Part shown: one piece after another, positions 8,874-19,433 of the stretch
Layout of the letters: every line of letters starts with the position of its first letter
Numbering within the stretch: position 1 is the first letter of the stretch
NCBI RefSeq assembly: GCF_001953885.1
Contig: NZ_MQUS01000001.1
Span: 775,506 to 839,505, forward strand
From: Streptomyces sp. IMTB 2501
GTDB taxonomy: Bacteria; Actinomycetota; Actinomycetes; Streptomycetales; Streptomycetaceae
DNA: 64,000 nucleotides
Reading direction: 5' to 3'
Made by a program: the position numbers and the translations under genes
Notes under the pieces: generated by a model
Told to the model about the DNA's origin: nothing
Seen by the model: only the letters and a program-made list of their open reading frames with translations
The model's database searches: none

Positions 8874-9020
8874 CCACTCGCGAAGACCGACGGCTGCGCG
8901 TCACGGCGCAGGAAATCCTGGCGCAGTGCGAGAAGTGACACGGCGTCGGTGCAGGACCGGCCGGGCCTGGGTAGGGGAGGAGGACCCAGCCGAGCGCGCA
9001 GGGGGAGGGGTTGGTCCGTC

Positions 9021-9398
9021 ATGACGCTGGAGCCCGCCGAGGGAGTGGTGCAGGCGGTCGTCGTGTACGACGGACGACTGCTGCTGGTGGACGACGGCGA
9101 TGGCTGGACGCTGCCGTCGGGCACTCCCCAACCGGCCGAGCCGGCCGAGGCCACCGCGGGCCGCGTCGTCTACGAACTCACCGGCTACCTCGTCGACGGC
9201 ACCGAGAGCCTCGCCCCGCAGGCCGGTGCAGGGCCGGACGAGGCGCTGGCCGTGGTGTGCCAGCTGCTCAGCGAGTCCCCGTCGGACGGCGCCGGCCTCG
9301 CGCGGGAGCAGGTGCGCTGGGCGCCGATCCCCGAGGCCGACGGTGCCGCACTCCCGCCGGCCGTACGCGACTACCTTCGCGGCCACACACCCGCGTGA
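9021..9398 (+). CDS. Nudix-like protein with degenerate Nudix box
   Basis: The 125-residue protein has the Nudix beta-strand start (VVQAVVVYDGRLLLVDDGDGWTLPSG). The box aligns position by position to GX5EX7REUXEEXGU, but the segment reads RVVYELTGY, so the first Glu of REUXEE is Val and the second Glu of the EE pair is Leu. One catalytic Glu remains. Metal-dependent pyrophosphohydrolase activity may be weak or lost. GGGAGGGG lies about 10 bases before ATG 9021. It converges with the thioesterase gene at 9415. Confidence 0.75.
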   Translation: MTLEPAEGVVQAVVVYDGRLLLVDDGDGWTLPSGTPQPAEPAEATAGRVVYELTGYLVDGTESLAPQAGAGPDEALAVVCQLLSESPSDGAGLAREQVRWAPIPEADGAALPPAVRDYLRGHTPA

Positions 9399-9414
9399 GA
9401 CCTGCCGGTGCCGG

Positions 9415-9786
9415 TCAGCGATCCGCCGCCGGGTCCGGCGTGCGCGCCAGGAACCGCTGCCGGTCGACGATCGCCCGGTCGATCTCGCCCGTCGCGACCA
9501 GCCGGCCCGAGCCGTCGACGGCCCGCACCACGAACGTGACCCGCCCGCCGGCGACGGAGGCGGCGGGCTCGGCGCTCACCTCGACCCGGCCGCCGACCGG
9601 CGTCGCCCGCACATGCCGGACCCGCACCCCGGTGCCGACGGTGGTCTGGCCGGACTCGGTGAAGCGGGCGGCGGCCCGCACGGTCGCCGCCTCCAGCCAT
9701 GCGATCAGCCGCGGTGTGGCGAGAACGGGCACGTCACCGCTGCCCACCGCCACCGCGGTATCGGCATCGGTCACCTCATGGCGCAT
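9415..9786 (-). CDS. Thioesterase-like hotdog-fold protein
   Basis: The 123-residue protein has the layout of the FlK-type (fluoroacetyl-CoA) thioesterase family: VLATPRLIAWLEAA at residues 21-34, a Glu/Thr-rich stretch TESGQTTVGTGVRVRHV, and a beta-rich C-terminus (VTFVVRAVDGSGRLVATGEIDR). Proteins of this family are dimeric acyl-CoA thioesterases; the acyl group here is unknown. It lies 37 bp downstream of moeA on the same strand and may be cotranscribed with it. Confidence 0.8.
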   Translation of the reverse strand: MRHEVTDADTAVAVGSGDVPVLATPRLIAWLEAATVRAAARFTESGQTTVGTGVRVRHVRATPVGGRVEVSAEPAASVAGGRVTFVVRAVDGSGRLVATGEIDRAIVDRQRFLARTPDPAADR

Positions 9787-9823
9787 GCCCTCACGCTAGC
9801 GCCGGCGGGCGGATCCAGCGGTC

Positions 9824-11089
9824 TCACCGGTGGGGCAGTGGCACCACGTTCACGGTGGTGCCGGCCGGCACGCCGCCCGGTGGAACCACCGCGAGGCCGT
9901 CTGCCAGGGCGAGGCCACGCAGCATCGCCGGACCGTCGAACGGCAGCGGCGTCACCTCCTGCCCTGCCGTGAACACGGGCAGCAGCCGGGTGTCGCGCGG
10001 ATGTCCGGGCAGCGTGGAGCCGGCCGTCAGCCGGAGGGGCTCAGCGCCGGAGTGCCCGCCGAGGTGGCTCAGCAGCGGCTCGGCGAGGGTGACCATGCCG
10101 GCCACCGCGGCCAGCGGGTTCCCGGGCAGCCCGACCAGTCGGCGCGCCCGGCCGTCGGCGGTGGCCGGCAGCTCGGCGAGCAGCATGGGGTGACCGGGAC
10201 GTACGGCCACGGAGTCGACCAGCAGCCGGGCGCCCACCGCCCGGAGCGTGTCGTGCAGGAAGTCCACCGGCCCGGCGGCGGTGCTCCCAGTGGTGACCAC
10301 GACATCGGCGGGCGAGCGGCGCACGGCCTCCCGGAGGGAAGGGAGGTCGTCGGCGATCAGGTGCTGGCCGATCAGCTCGGCTCCTCGGGCCCGCAGCCAC
10401 GGCGGCAGCAGCGGCCCGAGAGCGTCACGGACCCGCCCGCCGCGCGGAACGCCCTGCACGAGCAACTCGTCGCCGAGGACGAACAGTTCGACGCTCGGAC
10501 GCCGGTGCACCGTCAGCCGGTCGTACCCGGCCGCCGCCGCCAGGCCCAGCACCCGCCCCGTCACGGTGGTGCCGGCGGGCAGCAGCGGTTCGCCGGAGCG
10601 GCACTCCTGGCCGCACGGCCGGATGTCCTGACCTTCGGGCACCGGCGTGGGAGAGCGGTCGTACAGCATGCCCCGCTCGCGGTCCGCCGCGCCGTGCTCG
10701 CGCCGCAGTACGGCGGTCGCACCCGCCGGCACCGGGGCGCCGGTGGCGATGGGGACGGCCGAGTCCCACCCGAGCGGCCCGGGCTCCTGGCCGGCCAGGA
10801 CGCCGGTGCCGGCGAGTCGCCAGGGGCCCGGTCCGGCCACGGCCCAGCCGTCCATCGCGGCCGTGGCGAACGACGGCAGGTCGGTGAGTGCCACGAGCGG
10901 CTCGGCCAGCGCGTGCCCCAGCGCGTCGGTGAGGGTGCGGGGAACCGCGGGCAGCGGCTGTCCGGCGCAGGACCGGGCGATCGCCCGGGCCCGTTCCCAG
11001 GCCCGGGCGGGCCGGAGCGAGCCGGGCTCGGGCTGCGATGCGTGCGATGCCGTGCCGTCGGCCGTCCGGGATGCCGTCATGCCGGTCAT
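9824..11089 (-). CDS. moeA: Molybdopterin molybdotransferase MoeA
   Basis: MoeA inserts molybdate into adenylylated molybdopterin to finish molybdenum cofactor. The 421-residue protein shows the domains in order. These are an N-terminal ALAEPLVALTDLPSFATAAMDGWAV segment, IATGAPVPAGATAVL, the MogA-like domain with VVTTGSTAAGPVDFLHDTL (the usual GxSxG reads GSTAAG), VAVRPGHPM, and LVGLPGNPLAAVAGM near the C-terminus. ATG 11089 or 11080 is likely; a TTG at 11116 extends the frame and cannot be excluded. It is divergent from the molybdoenzyme gene at 11312, which would need the cofactor. Confidence 0.93.
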   Translation of the reverse strand: MTGMTASRTADGTASHASQPEPGSLRPARAWERARAIARSCAGQPLPAVPRTLTDALGHALAEPLVALTDLPSFATAAMDGWAVAGPGPWRLAGTGVLAGQEPGPLGWDSAVPIATGAPVPAGATAVLRREHGAADRERGMLYDRSPTPVPEGQDIRPCGQECRSGEPLLPAGTTVTGRVLGLAAAAGYDRLTVHRRPSVELFVLGDELLVQGVPRGGRVRDALGPLLPPWLRARGAELIGQHLIADDLPSLREAVRRSPADVVVTTGSTAAGPVDFLHDTLRAVGARLLVDSVAVRPGHPMLLAELPATADGRARRLVGLPGNPLAAVAGMVTLAEPLLSHLGGHSGAEPLRLTAGSTLPGHPRDTRLLPVFTAGQEVTPLPFDGPAMLRGLALADGLAVVPPGGVPAGTTVNVVPLPHR

Positions 11090-11111
11090 CGTTGAACAGC
11101 CGTCCGCGGAA

Positions 11112-11195
11112 GTCAAAGAGGCCCGGTTTGTTTGCCGATAGGCGGCGCTTATCGATGACCCGCGCTTATCACGTCATCGAAAACACCTCTTTGAC
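11112..11195. promoter_or_regulatory. Nested inverted repeats between moeA and the molybdoenzyme gene
   Basis: Three symmetric elements are visible. GTCAAAGAGG (11112-11121) pairs perfectly with CCTCTTTGAC (11186-11195). CGATAGGCGGCGCTTATCG (11136-11154) is a 19-bp palindrome with one mismatched pair. CGATGAC (11153-11159) pairs with GTCATCG (11173-11179). CGCTTATC also occurs twice as a direct repeat. The region lies between divergent starts and probably holds both promoters and a shared operator. Confidence 0.6.
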
Positions 11196-11311
11196 GTGCT
11201 TCAGGAAAGCGGCGGATGCTGCCGTGCGGTGCGCATCGGAGAACGCGGCATCACGCGGGCACGTATTTCCGACGCGCGCCCGCATGACAACAGAAAGAGG
11301 CGGACCGGATC

Positions 11312-13615
11312 ATGAGCGGTATCGAGGACCCCGGCGACGATCCGACGGTCACCCCGCCCAAGCGCTGGGCGACCGGTGTGCCGGCGGTGACACACGCACT
11401 GGAGTACTCGCTGGGCCGGACGACCGTACGACGTACCGCGCTGACCTTGCTCAACATCAACCAGGTCAAGGGGTTCGACTGCCCGGGATGCGCCTGGCCG
11501 GAGCCCGCACCGGGCAAGCGGCACCGCAATGAATACTGCGAGAACGGCGCCAAACACATTAGCGACGAAGCCACCTCGCGGCGTATCACCGCCGAATTCT
11601 TCCACCGGTACTCGATCGCCGAACTGGGCGAGAAGTCGGACTACTGGCTCAACCAGCAGGGCCGGCTGACCGAGCCCGTGATCAAGCGGTCCGGCGCCGC
11701 GCACTACGAACCGATCGGCTGGGACGAGGCGTTCGACGTGCTCGCCGGGGAACTGTCCGGGCTGGACTCCCCGGACCAGGCCCTCTTCTACACCTCCGGC
11801 CGGCTGAACAACGAGGCCGCCTTCCTGCTGCAGCTCTTCGCCCGCGCCTACGGCACCAACAACCTGCCGGACTGCTCCAACCTGTGCCACGAGTCGAGCG
11901 GTTCCGCGTTGATGGAGACCCTGGGCATCGGCAAGGGCAGCGTCTCCCTGGACGACATCCACACCGCGGACCTCGTCTTCGTAGTCGGCCAGAACCCGGG
12001 CACCAACCATCCGCGGATGCTGACCGCGCTGGAGGAGACCAAGCGCAACGGCGGCAAGGTCATCGCCGTCAACCCGTTGCCGGAGGCCGGGCTCATCCGC
12101 TTCAAGCACCCGCAGAAGGCCCGCGGGGTCATCGGCCGGGGCACCCCGATCGCCGACCAGTTCCTGCAGATCCGCCCCGGCGGCGACCTCGCCCTGTTCC
12201 AGGCGCTCAACCGGCTGCTGCTGGAGGCCGAGGACGAGCGACCGGGCACCGTACTCGACCACGCCTTCATCAGCGCCCACACCACCAGCTTCGGCGATTT
12301 CACCGACCGCGCCCGGAAGATCCCGTGGGAGGAGATCCTCGCCGCGACCGGGCTGACCCGCGAAGAGATCGAAAGCGTCCACGACCGGGTGCTGCGCAGC
12401 GGGAAGATCATCGTGTGCTGGGCCATGGGGCTCACCCAGCACAAGCACGGCGTCCCCACCATCCGCGAAGTCGTCAACTTCCTGCTGCTGCGCGGCAACA
12501 TCGGCAGGCCCGGCGCGGGAGTGTGCCCGGTGCGCGGCCACAGCAACGTCCAGGGCGACCGCACGATGGGCATCTGGGAGCGCATGCCCCAGCGGTTCCT
12601 CGACGCCCTCGGCCGCGAGTTCGGGTTCACCCCGCCCGCACACCACGGACTGGACTCCGTCAACGGCATCCGGGCCATGCGCGACGGCACCGCGAAGGTC
12701 TTCCTCGGCGTGGCCGGGAACTTCGTACGGGCCACACCGGACAGCCGGGTCACCGAGGACGCGATGCGACGCTGCCGGCTCACCGCGCACATCTCCACCA
12801 AGCTCAACCGCTCCCACACGGTCTGCGGCGACACCGCCCTCATCCTGCCCACCCTCGGCCGCAGCGATCGCGACATGCAGGCGTCCGGCGAGCAGTTCAT
12901 CACCGTCGAGGACTCGATGAGCGAGGTGCACGCCTCCCGCGGACGCCTGGCACCGGCCTCCCAGCACCTGCTCAGCGAGGTCGCGATCATCAGCCGGCCG
13001 GCCCGCAGGACCCTCGGCGACACACCGGCCATCCCCTGGGAGGAGTTCGAGGCGGACTACGACACCGTCCGCGACCGCATCGCCCGGGTCGTACCGGGCT
13101 TCGAGAACTTCAACGCCCGGGTGGCCGGACCCGGCGGGTTCCGGCTGCCCAACCCGGTGAACCAGCGCGTCTTCCGCACGCCGAGCGGCAAGGCCGTCTT
13201 CACCGTCGACGACTTCACGATGCCGCACATCCCCGAGGGCCATCTGCTGCTGCAGACGCTGCGCTCCCACGACCAGTGGAACACCGTGCCGTACGCGATG
13301 AACGACCGCTACCGCGGTATCCACAACGCCCGCCGGATCGTGCTCGTCCACCCCGCCGACCTGGCCGCCCTCGGGCTCGCCGACCGTGACCGGGTGGACC
13401 TGGTCACGGTGTGGCGCGACGGGCTGGAACGCCGGGCGGAGGACTTCCGCGTCGTCGCCTACCCCACCAGCCGCGGCTCCGCGGCCTCCTACTACCCCGA
13501 GACCAACGTCCTGGTACCGCTGGGCAGCGTCGCCGACATCAGCAACACCCCCACGTCAAAAGGCGTGTTGATCCGCTTGGAGCGCACGCGCGCCGACGCC
13601 GCACGATCCATCTGA
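11312..13615 (+). CDS. FdhF/YdeP family molybdopterin oxidoreductase
   Basis: The 767-residue protein matches the molybdopterin oxidoreductase alpha-subunit family that includes E. coli YdeP and formate-dehydrogenase-like proteins. Near the N-terminus FDCPGCAWPE and YCENGAKH supply cysteines for an iron-sulfur cluster. DCSNLCHESSG, VVGQNPGTNHPRML and WAMGLTQHKHGV are cofactor-domain motifs. The C-terminal domain (GKAVFTVDDF, YYPETNVLVPLG) is the molydopterin dinucleotide-binding barrel. There is no Tat signal, so it is probably cytoplasmic. The electron donor is not known; formate is possible but not proved. MoeA is encoded divergently. Confidence 0.92.
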   Translation: MSGIEDPGDDPTVTPPKRWATGVPAVTHALEYSLGRTTVRRTALTLLNINQVKGFDCPGCAWPEPAPGKRHRNEYCENGAKHISDEATSRRITAEFFHRYSIAELGEKSDYWLNQQGRLTEPVIKRSGAAHYEPIGWDEAFDVLAGELSGLDSPDQALFYTSGRLNNEAAFLLQLFARAYGTNNLPDCSNLCHESSGSALMETLGIGKGSVSLDDIHTADLVFVVGQNPGTNHPRMLTALEETKRNGGKVIAVNPLPEAGLIRFKHPQKARGVIGRGTPIADQFLQIRPGGDLALFQALNRLLLEAEDERPGTVLDHAFISAHTTSFGDFTDRARKIPWEEILAATGLTREEIESVHDRVLRSGKIIVCWAMGLTQHKHGVPTIREVVNFLLLRGNIGRPGAGVCPVRGHSNVQGDRTMGIWERMPQRFLDALGREFGFTPPAHHGLDSVNGIRAMRDGTAKVFLGVAGNFVRATPDSRVTEDAMRRCRLTAHISTKLNRSHTVCGDTALILPTLGRSDRDMQASGEQFITVEDSMSEVHASRGRLAPASQHLLSEVAIISRPARRTLGDTPAIPWEEFEADYDTVRDRIARVVPGFENFNARVAGPGGFRLPNPVNQRVFRTPSGKAVFTVDDFTMPHIPEGHLLLQTLRSHDQWNTVPYAMNDRYRGIHNARRIVLVHPADLAALGLADRDRVDLVTVWRDGLERRAEDFRVVAYPTSRGSAASYYPETNVLVPLGSVADISNTPTSKGVLIRLERTRADAARSI

Positions 13616-13721
13616 AGCGCCGAGGAACCGACGGACCGCATGGCGATTCCGTGGTCCGTGGCCGAGGAGCCGGCGAGCGACACCGGTCCCCGGAATGCCG
13701 CATCCGGCCCGGTGCCGTCGG

Positions 13722-14620
13722 CTACCGGCCCGGGTCGCCGGGCACGCGTTCCAGTGCCGAGGCGACGTCGGTCGTACGGGCGATGTCCATCAGGGCCCTG
13801 GCCATCACCGAATCCGGTTCCCGGGCGGCGATCACCAGACCCACCGGCACCGCCGCGGCGGGCTCGACCAGCGGGACCGCCCGCATGCCGTGCGGGACGC
13901 CGAACACGTGGAGCCAGGCATGCGGCACGATGCTCGCCCATTGCCCCGTCCGCACATGCGCGAACAGTGCCGCCACGGAGTCGGTCTCCAGCCGGGGCGA
14001 GGGCTGGGTCCCGGCCCGCGCGAACAGCTCGTCCAGCACCCGGCGGCCCTGCATCGTCCCGGTCAGCAGGCACAGCGACAGCCCCGCGGCCTCCGCCCAC
14101 GTGGCCGTCGTACGCCGGGCCAGACCGTCGGCGGCCGTGAGCAGCAGAACGTACCGCTCCTGATACAGCGGAACCGTGTGGAAGTTCCCCGACAGGTCCT
14201 CGCGCAGATAGGTGACCGCGGCGTCGAGCTCGAAGTTCTGCAGCTGCCGCACAATGTCCACCGACTGCATATCCGCTATGACCTCCACCGTGACCAGCGG
14301 ATGCGCCGCGCAGAACGGTCCGGTCAGCTCGGCCACGGCACCGGACGCCGTCGGCACCGAACCGATCCGCATCCTGCCGCTCAGACCGCTGCGCAGGGCG
14401 TCGACCTCGTCCCTGAGGGCATCACGGTCGGCGAGGATCCGCTGCGCCCATACGACGATGCGCTCCCCTTCCGGGGTGAGGCCCTCGTATCTGCGGCCGC
14501 GCCGCACCAGCGGCATGTCGAGTTCCTCCTCCAGCTTGCGCAGCGCCTCCGACAGAGCGGGCTGGGAGACATGGCAGGCCTGGGCGGCACGGGCGAAATG
14601 CCGCTCCCGTGGTGACTCAG
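13722..14620 (-). pseudogene. LysR family regulator lacking its start and first residues
   Basis: The frame ending at 13722 contains a full LysR effector domain and a nearly complete HTH. Reading back from Met at 14516, the in-frame sequence is RHFARAAQACHVSQPALSEA, then LRKLEEELD, a normal LysR HTH. The usual first dozen residues (MELRHLRYFVAVAE-type) are replaced by TGNAESPRE, and no ATG, GTG or TTG occurs in frame before the stop near 14682. If translation begins at Met 14516 the HTH is missing. The 5' end is best explained by deletion or replacement next to the palindrome CGTTACCGGTAACG at 14621. It converges with the molybdoenzyme gene and is divergent from the Clp gene. Confidence 0.65.
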
Positions 14621-14634
14621 CGTTACCGGTAACG
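14621..14634. promoter_or_regulatory. Perfect 14-bp palindrome upstream of the Clp gene
   Basis: CGTTACCGGTAACG is perfectly self-complementary. It sits between the damaged 5' end of the LysR gene and the Clp start at 14777, so it may be an operator for the Clp promoter. No bound protein can be named. Confidence 0.4.
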
Positions 14635-14704
14635 GCGTTGTGTCCTCCATTTGCGGTGCTGTGCCCAGCGGGGTTCAGTGATTACGGACCCCGGAACAAC
14701 GATC

Positions 14705-14748
14705 CCGCGGATCACGGATCCGCCGCGGAACACCGATCCCCCCGCGGA
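14705..14748 (+). repeat. Three tandem GC-rich repeats in the Clp leader
   Basis: CCGCGGA occurs at 14705, 14723 and 14742 within imperfect 18-19-bp units that also share ACCGATCC or ACGGATCC. They lie in the 5' untranslated region of the Clp gene. Confidence 0.6.
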
Positions 14749-14776
14749 AAACGGGCCCCCGCGTCCAGGAGCTGTC

Positions 14777-17305
<2,529 letters not shown>

Positions 17306-17316
17306 CGGAGGACGCC

Positions 17317-17529
17317 ATGGCGCACCATCACCACAAGTCCAACGAGCGGGTCGAGGGAAACCCGGACACCGGACACAGCCGGGGTATGCCTCGCCGGCCC
17401 GACGAGACAGAACTTGAGGAGCGCACCCGTGACGACCGGCGGGATGCGGGATCGCCGGTCGGCAAGTGGGAGGACTCCGGGAACCAACGCGAGGAGGAAC
17501 AGGCCAAGACCGACCGAGAGCAGGGCTGA
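17317..17529 (+). CDS. Small His-rich hydrophilic protein
   Basis: The 70-residue product begins MAHHHHKSNERVEG and is otherwise made of charged residues (RRPDETELEERTRDDRRDAG, EEEQAKTDREQG), with no hydrophobic core. It is probably intrinsically disordered. ATG 17317 follows GGAGG by 5 bases; a GTG at 17302 overlapping the Clp stop would add five residues. It lies directly downstream of the Clp gene and is likely cotranscribed. Stress-related roles are suggested only by the neighbour. Confidence 0.7.
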   Translation: MAHHHHKSNERVEGNPDTGHSRGMPRRPDETELEERTRDDRRDAGSPVGKWEDSGNQREEEQAKTDREQG

Positions 17530-17551
17530 CGGATCGACTCTGGAGGTTGTG

Positions 17552-17629
17552 ATGTCCTCGAAGCGACGCCGGAAGAAGAAGTCGCGGCGCAACCATGCCG
17601 CCAACCACGGGAAACGGCCCCAGTGCTGA
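17552..17629 (+). CDS. 25-residue basic peptide resembling ribosomal protein bL37
   Basis: A strong ribosome-binding site (TGGAGG, 5-base spacer) precedes ATG 17552. The 25-residue product starts MSSKRRRKKKSRR and ends ANHGKRPQC. The Lys/Arg block followed by ANHGKRP closely resembles, from memory, the mycobacterial 50S protein bL37, a peptide of about 24 residues found by cryo-EM. It is followed by a strong terminator at 17655. Its position after a Clp gene suggests a paralogue or stress-linked copy rather than the sole genomic copy. Assignment rests on motif likeness, not on a search. Confidence 0.7.
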   Translation: MSSKRRRKKKSRRNHAANHGKRPQC

Positions 17630-17654
17630 AGACAGGAAGGGTCACGGGACCATG

Positions 17655-17682
17655 GGCGCCGGCACCATCCGGGGCCGGCGCC
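17655..17682 (+). terminator. Hairpin terminator after the Clp-bL37 region
   Basis: GGCGCCGGC (17655-17663) pairs with GCCGGCGCC (17674-17682) around a 10-base loop. It follows the last small gene on this strand by 25 bases. There is no U-tract, as is common in high-GC actinobacteria. Confidence 0.7.
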
Positions 17683-17746
17683 TGACGAATCCGCTGGGAA
17701 GGTGGGCCAGTTCACCGTCACACACGTACACATGAGACGGATGACG

Positions 17747-18384
17747 TCACCTCGCGCCCCCTCGAACGCGGTCACGTCGAGGTGCACCGCATGAGTCCGC
17801 GGTGGTGGTCGGCGGTGGCCCCAACGGGCTCACTGCCGCCACCCTGCTCGCCAAGGTCTCGGCCGCGTCGAGGGAGGCCAGCCAGCTGACGGATTCGTCG
17901 GGATGGTGGAAGCGGAAGGTGGTGAGAGGGGCGAAGGGGCATCGCGGGTGCGGTGCTCGATCTCGCGGCGCCTGGTGGCATGTCGGGACCAGGCCCACCA
18001 CACCGGATGCTCCCTGCTCAGCCAGCCCGTCCAGGTCTCCCGGTTTGTCGCCGAAGAGGGCCTCGCGCGTCACCGTACGCCGCAGCGACCTGCACAGGAT
18101 GCGCGGCATGATCACGCGTCTGGGATGGTCCAGCCACAGTACGGTGTCGGCAGGGTCCCAGAGCAGGTCACGGACCTCCGGGTAGCCGACCGAGTCGACG
18201 ATCCAGTGCGGGCCGGCCGCGACACGGGACACCTCTTCGGCGAAGGCAGGGCTGACGGTCCACTCGGGGCCGGTGAAGTAGGGCGCGTCCAACTCGTCGT
18301 ACGGAAGTCCAGCAGACCGCCCACACTGCGGGCGAGCGTGGACGTGCCGGCACCGCTGATACCCGCCACCAAGATCCGCTCCAT
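17747..18384 (-). pseudogene. P-loop nucleotide kinase (adenylate-kinase-like), multiply frameshifted
   Basis: The start at 18384 gives MERILVAGISGAGTSTLARS, a P-loop N-terminus in which the Walker Lys is Thr (GAGTST). Near 18300 the coding frame shifts: DFRTT continues as ELDAPYFTGPEWTVSP in another frame. Near 18045 an extra A turns a GDNRETWTGWLSREHPVWW-type segment into GDKPGDLDG. Near 17945 the frame shifts back to FAPLTTFRFHHPDESV. Restoring these three sites would give a normal kinase-like protein of about 180 residues. The gene is almost certainly dead. It abuts the flavoprotein stump on the opposite strand. Confidence 0.8.
17788..17864 (+). pseudogene. 5' stump of an FAD/NAD(P)-dependent oxidoreductase
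   Basis: In frame from about 17796 the sequence reads SAVVVGGGPNGLTAATLLAK, the N-terminal Rossmann dinucleotide-binding strand of phytoene-desaturase-type flavoproteins. An ATG at about 17790 is one base out of frame. After VSAAS the homology ends and the DNA is the reverse strand of a different gene. This is a truncated and frameshifted remnant of about 25 codons. Confidence 0.5.
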
Positions 18385-18393
18385 GGGGGCGTC

Positions 18394-19425
18394 CTAGGCC
18401 TGGGACTCCCGGGCCGCGGAGGTGAGGGACATGTCCGCGTAGCGCTCGCCCGCCACCTGCCCGGCGATCGGCTCCAGCACGGCCAGTTCGTCGGCGCTCA
18501 GCGTGATCCGGGTGGCCCCGGCGTTCTCCAGCAGGCGGCTGCGCTTGCGGGTTCCGGGGATCGGCACCACGGTCAGACCGTGCACCTCGGCCCGCTGCTG
18601 CACCCAGGCCAGCGCGATCTGCGCCGTGGTCGCCCCATGACCGGCCGCGATCTTGTGCAAGGGGGCGAGGAGCGCGGTGTTCGCCTTGGCGTTGTCGCCG
18701 GTGTAACGCGGCAGCAGCTTGCGGAAGTCACTGCCGGACAGTTCCTTGTCCGCGTCGGCGAAGGAGCCGGTGAGAAAGCCCCGGCCGAGCGGCGAGTACG
18801 GTACGAAGGCGACGCCCAGCTCGGCGGCCACGCCCACCACACTGCGCTCCACATCCCGGCTGAACAGTGACCACTCCGTCTGCACGGCGGCGATGGGGTG
18901 CACGGCGTGCGCCTCGCGCAGTTCGGCACCGGTCACCTCGCTCAGGCCGAGATGCCTGACCTTGCCCTCCCGCACCAGCTCGGCCATGGCGCCGACCGAC
19001 TCGGCCAGCGGGATCCCGGGGTCGCGACGGTGCATGTAGTAGAGGTCGATGACCTCGACGTTCAGGCGGCGCAGACTTGCCTCGACCGCCGTCTTGATGT
19101 AGCCGGGATCGTTGCGGATGGCCCGGTATCCGGGGTCGTCCGCGCGGTACTCGATGCCGAACTTGGTGGCCAGCGTGATCTCGTCGCGGTGTGCGGCCAC
19201 GAACGGCGCGAGGAACTCCTCGTTGGCGCCGACGCCGTACATGTCGGCCGTGTCGATGAGGGTGACGCCCGCCTCGACGGTGGCTTCCAGGGTGTCGCGG
19301 GCCGCGGCGTCATCGGTCTGGCCATAGGCGGCACTGATGCCCATGGAGCCGAAGCCCTGGGCGCCGACCAGGGGGCCGCCGGTGCCCAGCTCGACCTTGC
19401 GGATCTGTTCGATGGTGTTGCCCAT
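18394..19425 (-). CDS. Aldo/keto reductase
   Basis: The 343-residue protein is a classical AKR TIM barrel: GFGSMGISAAYG near residues 24-35, active-site DTADMYGVGANEE, Lys in TLATKFGI, and YYMHRRDP with the catalytic His. VPYSPLGRGFLTG and VPIPGTRKRSRLLEN bind NADPH. It is of the yhdN/AKR12-13 type that reduces aldehydes and ketones. Met 19425 is chosen because homology starts at about TGGPLVGAQGFG. It lies 8 bp downstream of a MerR gene on the same strand, so the two are probably an operon controlled by that regulator. Confidence 0.94.
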   Translation of the reverse strand: MGNTIEQIRKVELGTGGPLVGAQGFGSMGISAAYGQTDDAAARDTLEATVEAGVTLIDTADMYGVGANEEFLAPFVAAHRDEITLATKFGIEYRADDPGYRAIRNDPGYIKTAVEASLRRLNVEVIDLYYMHRRDPGIPLAESVGAMAELVREGKVRHLGLSEVTGAELREAHAVHPIAAVQTEWSLFSRDVERSVVGVAAELGVAFVPYSPLGRGFLTGSFADADKELSGSDFRKLLPRYTGDNAKANTALLAPLHKIAAGHGATTAQIALAWVQQRAEVHGLTVVPIPGTRKRSRLLENAGATRITLSADELAVLEPIAGQVAGERYADMSLTSAARESQA

Positions 19426-19433
19426 GATGGCGC

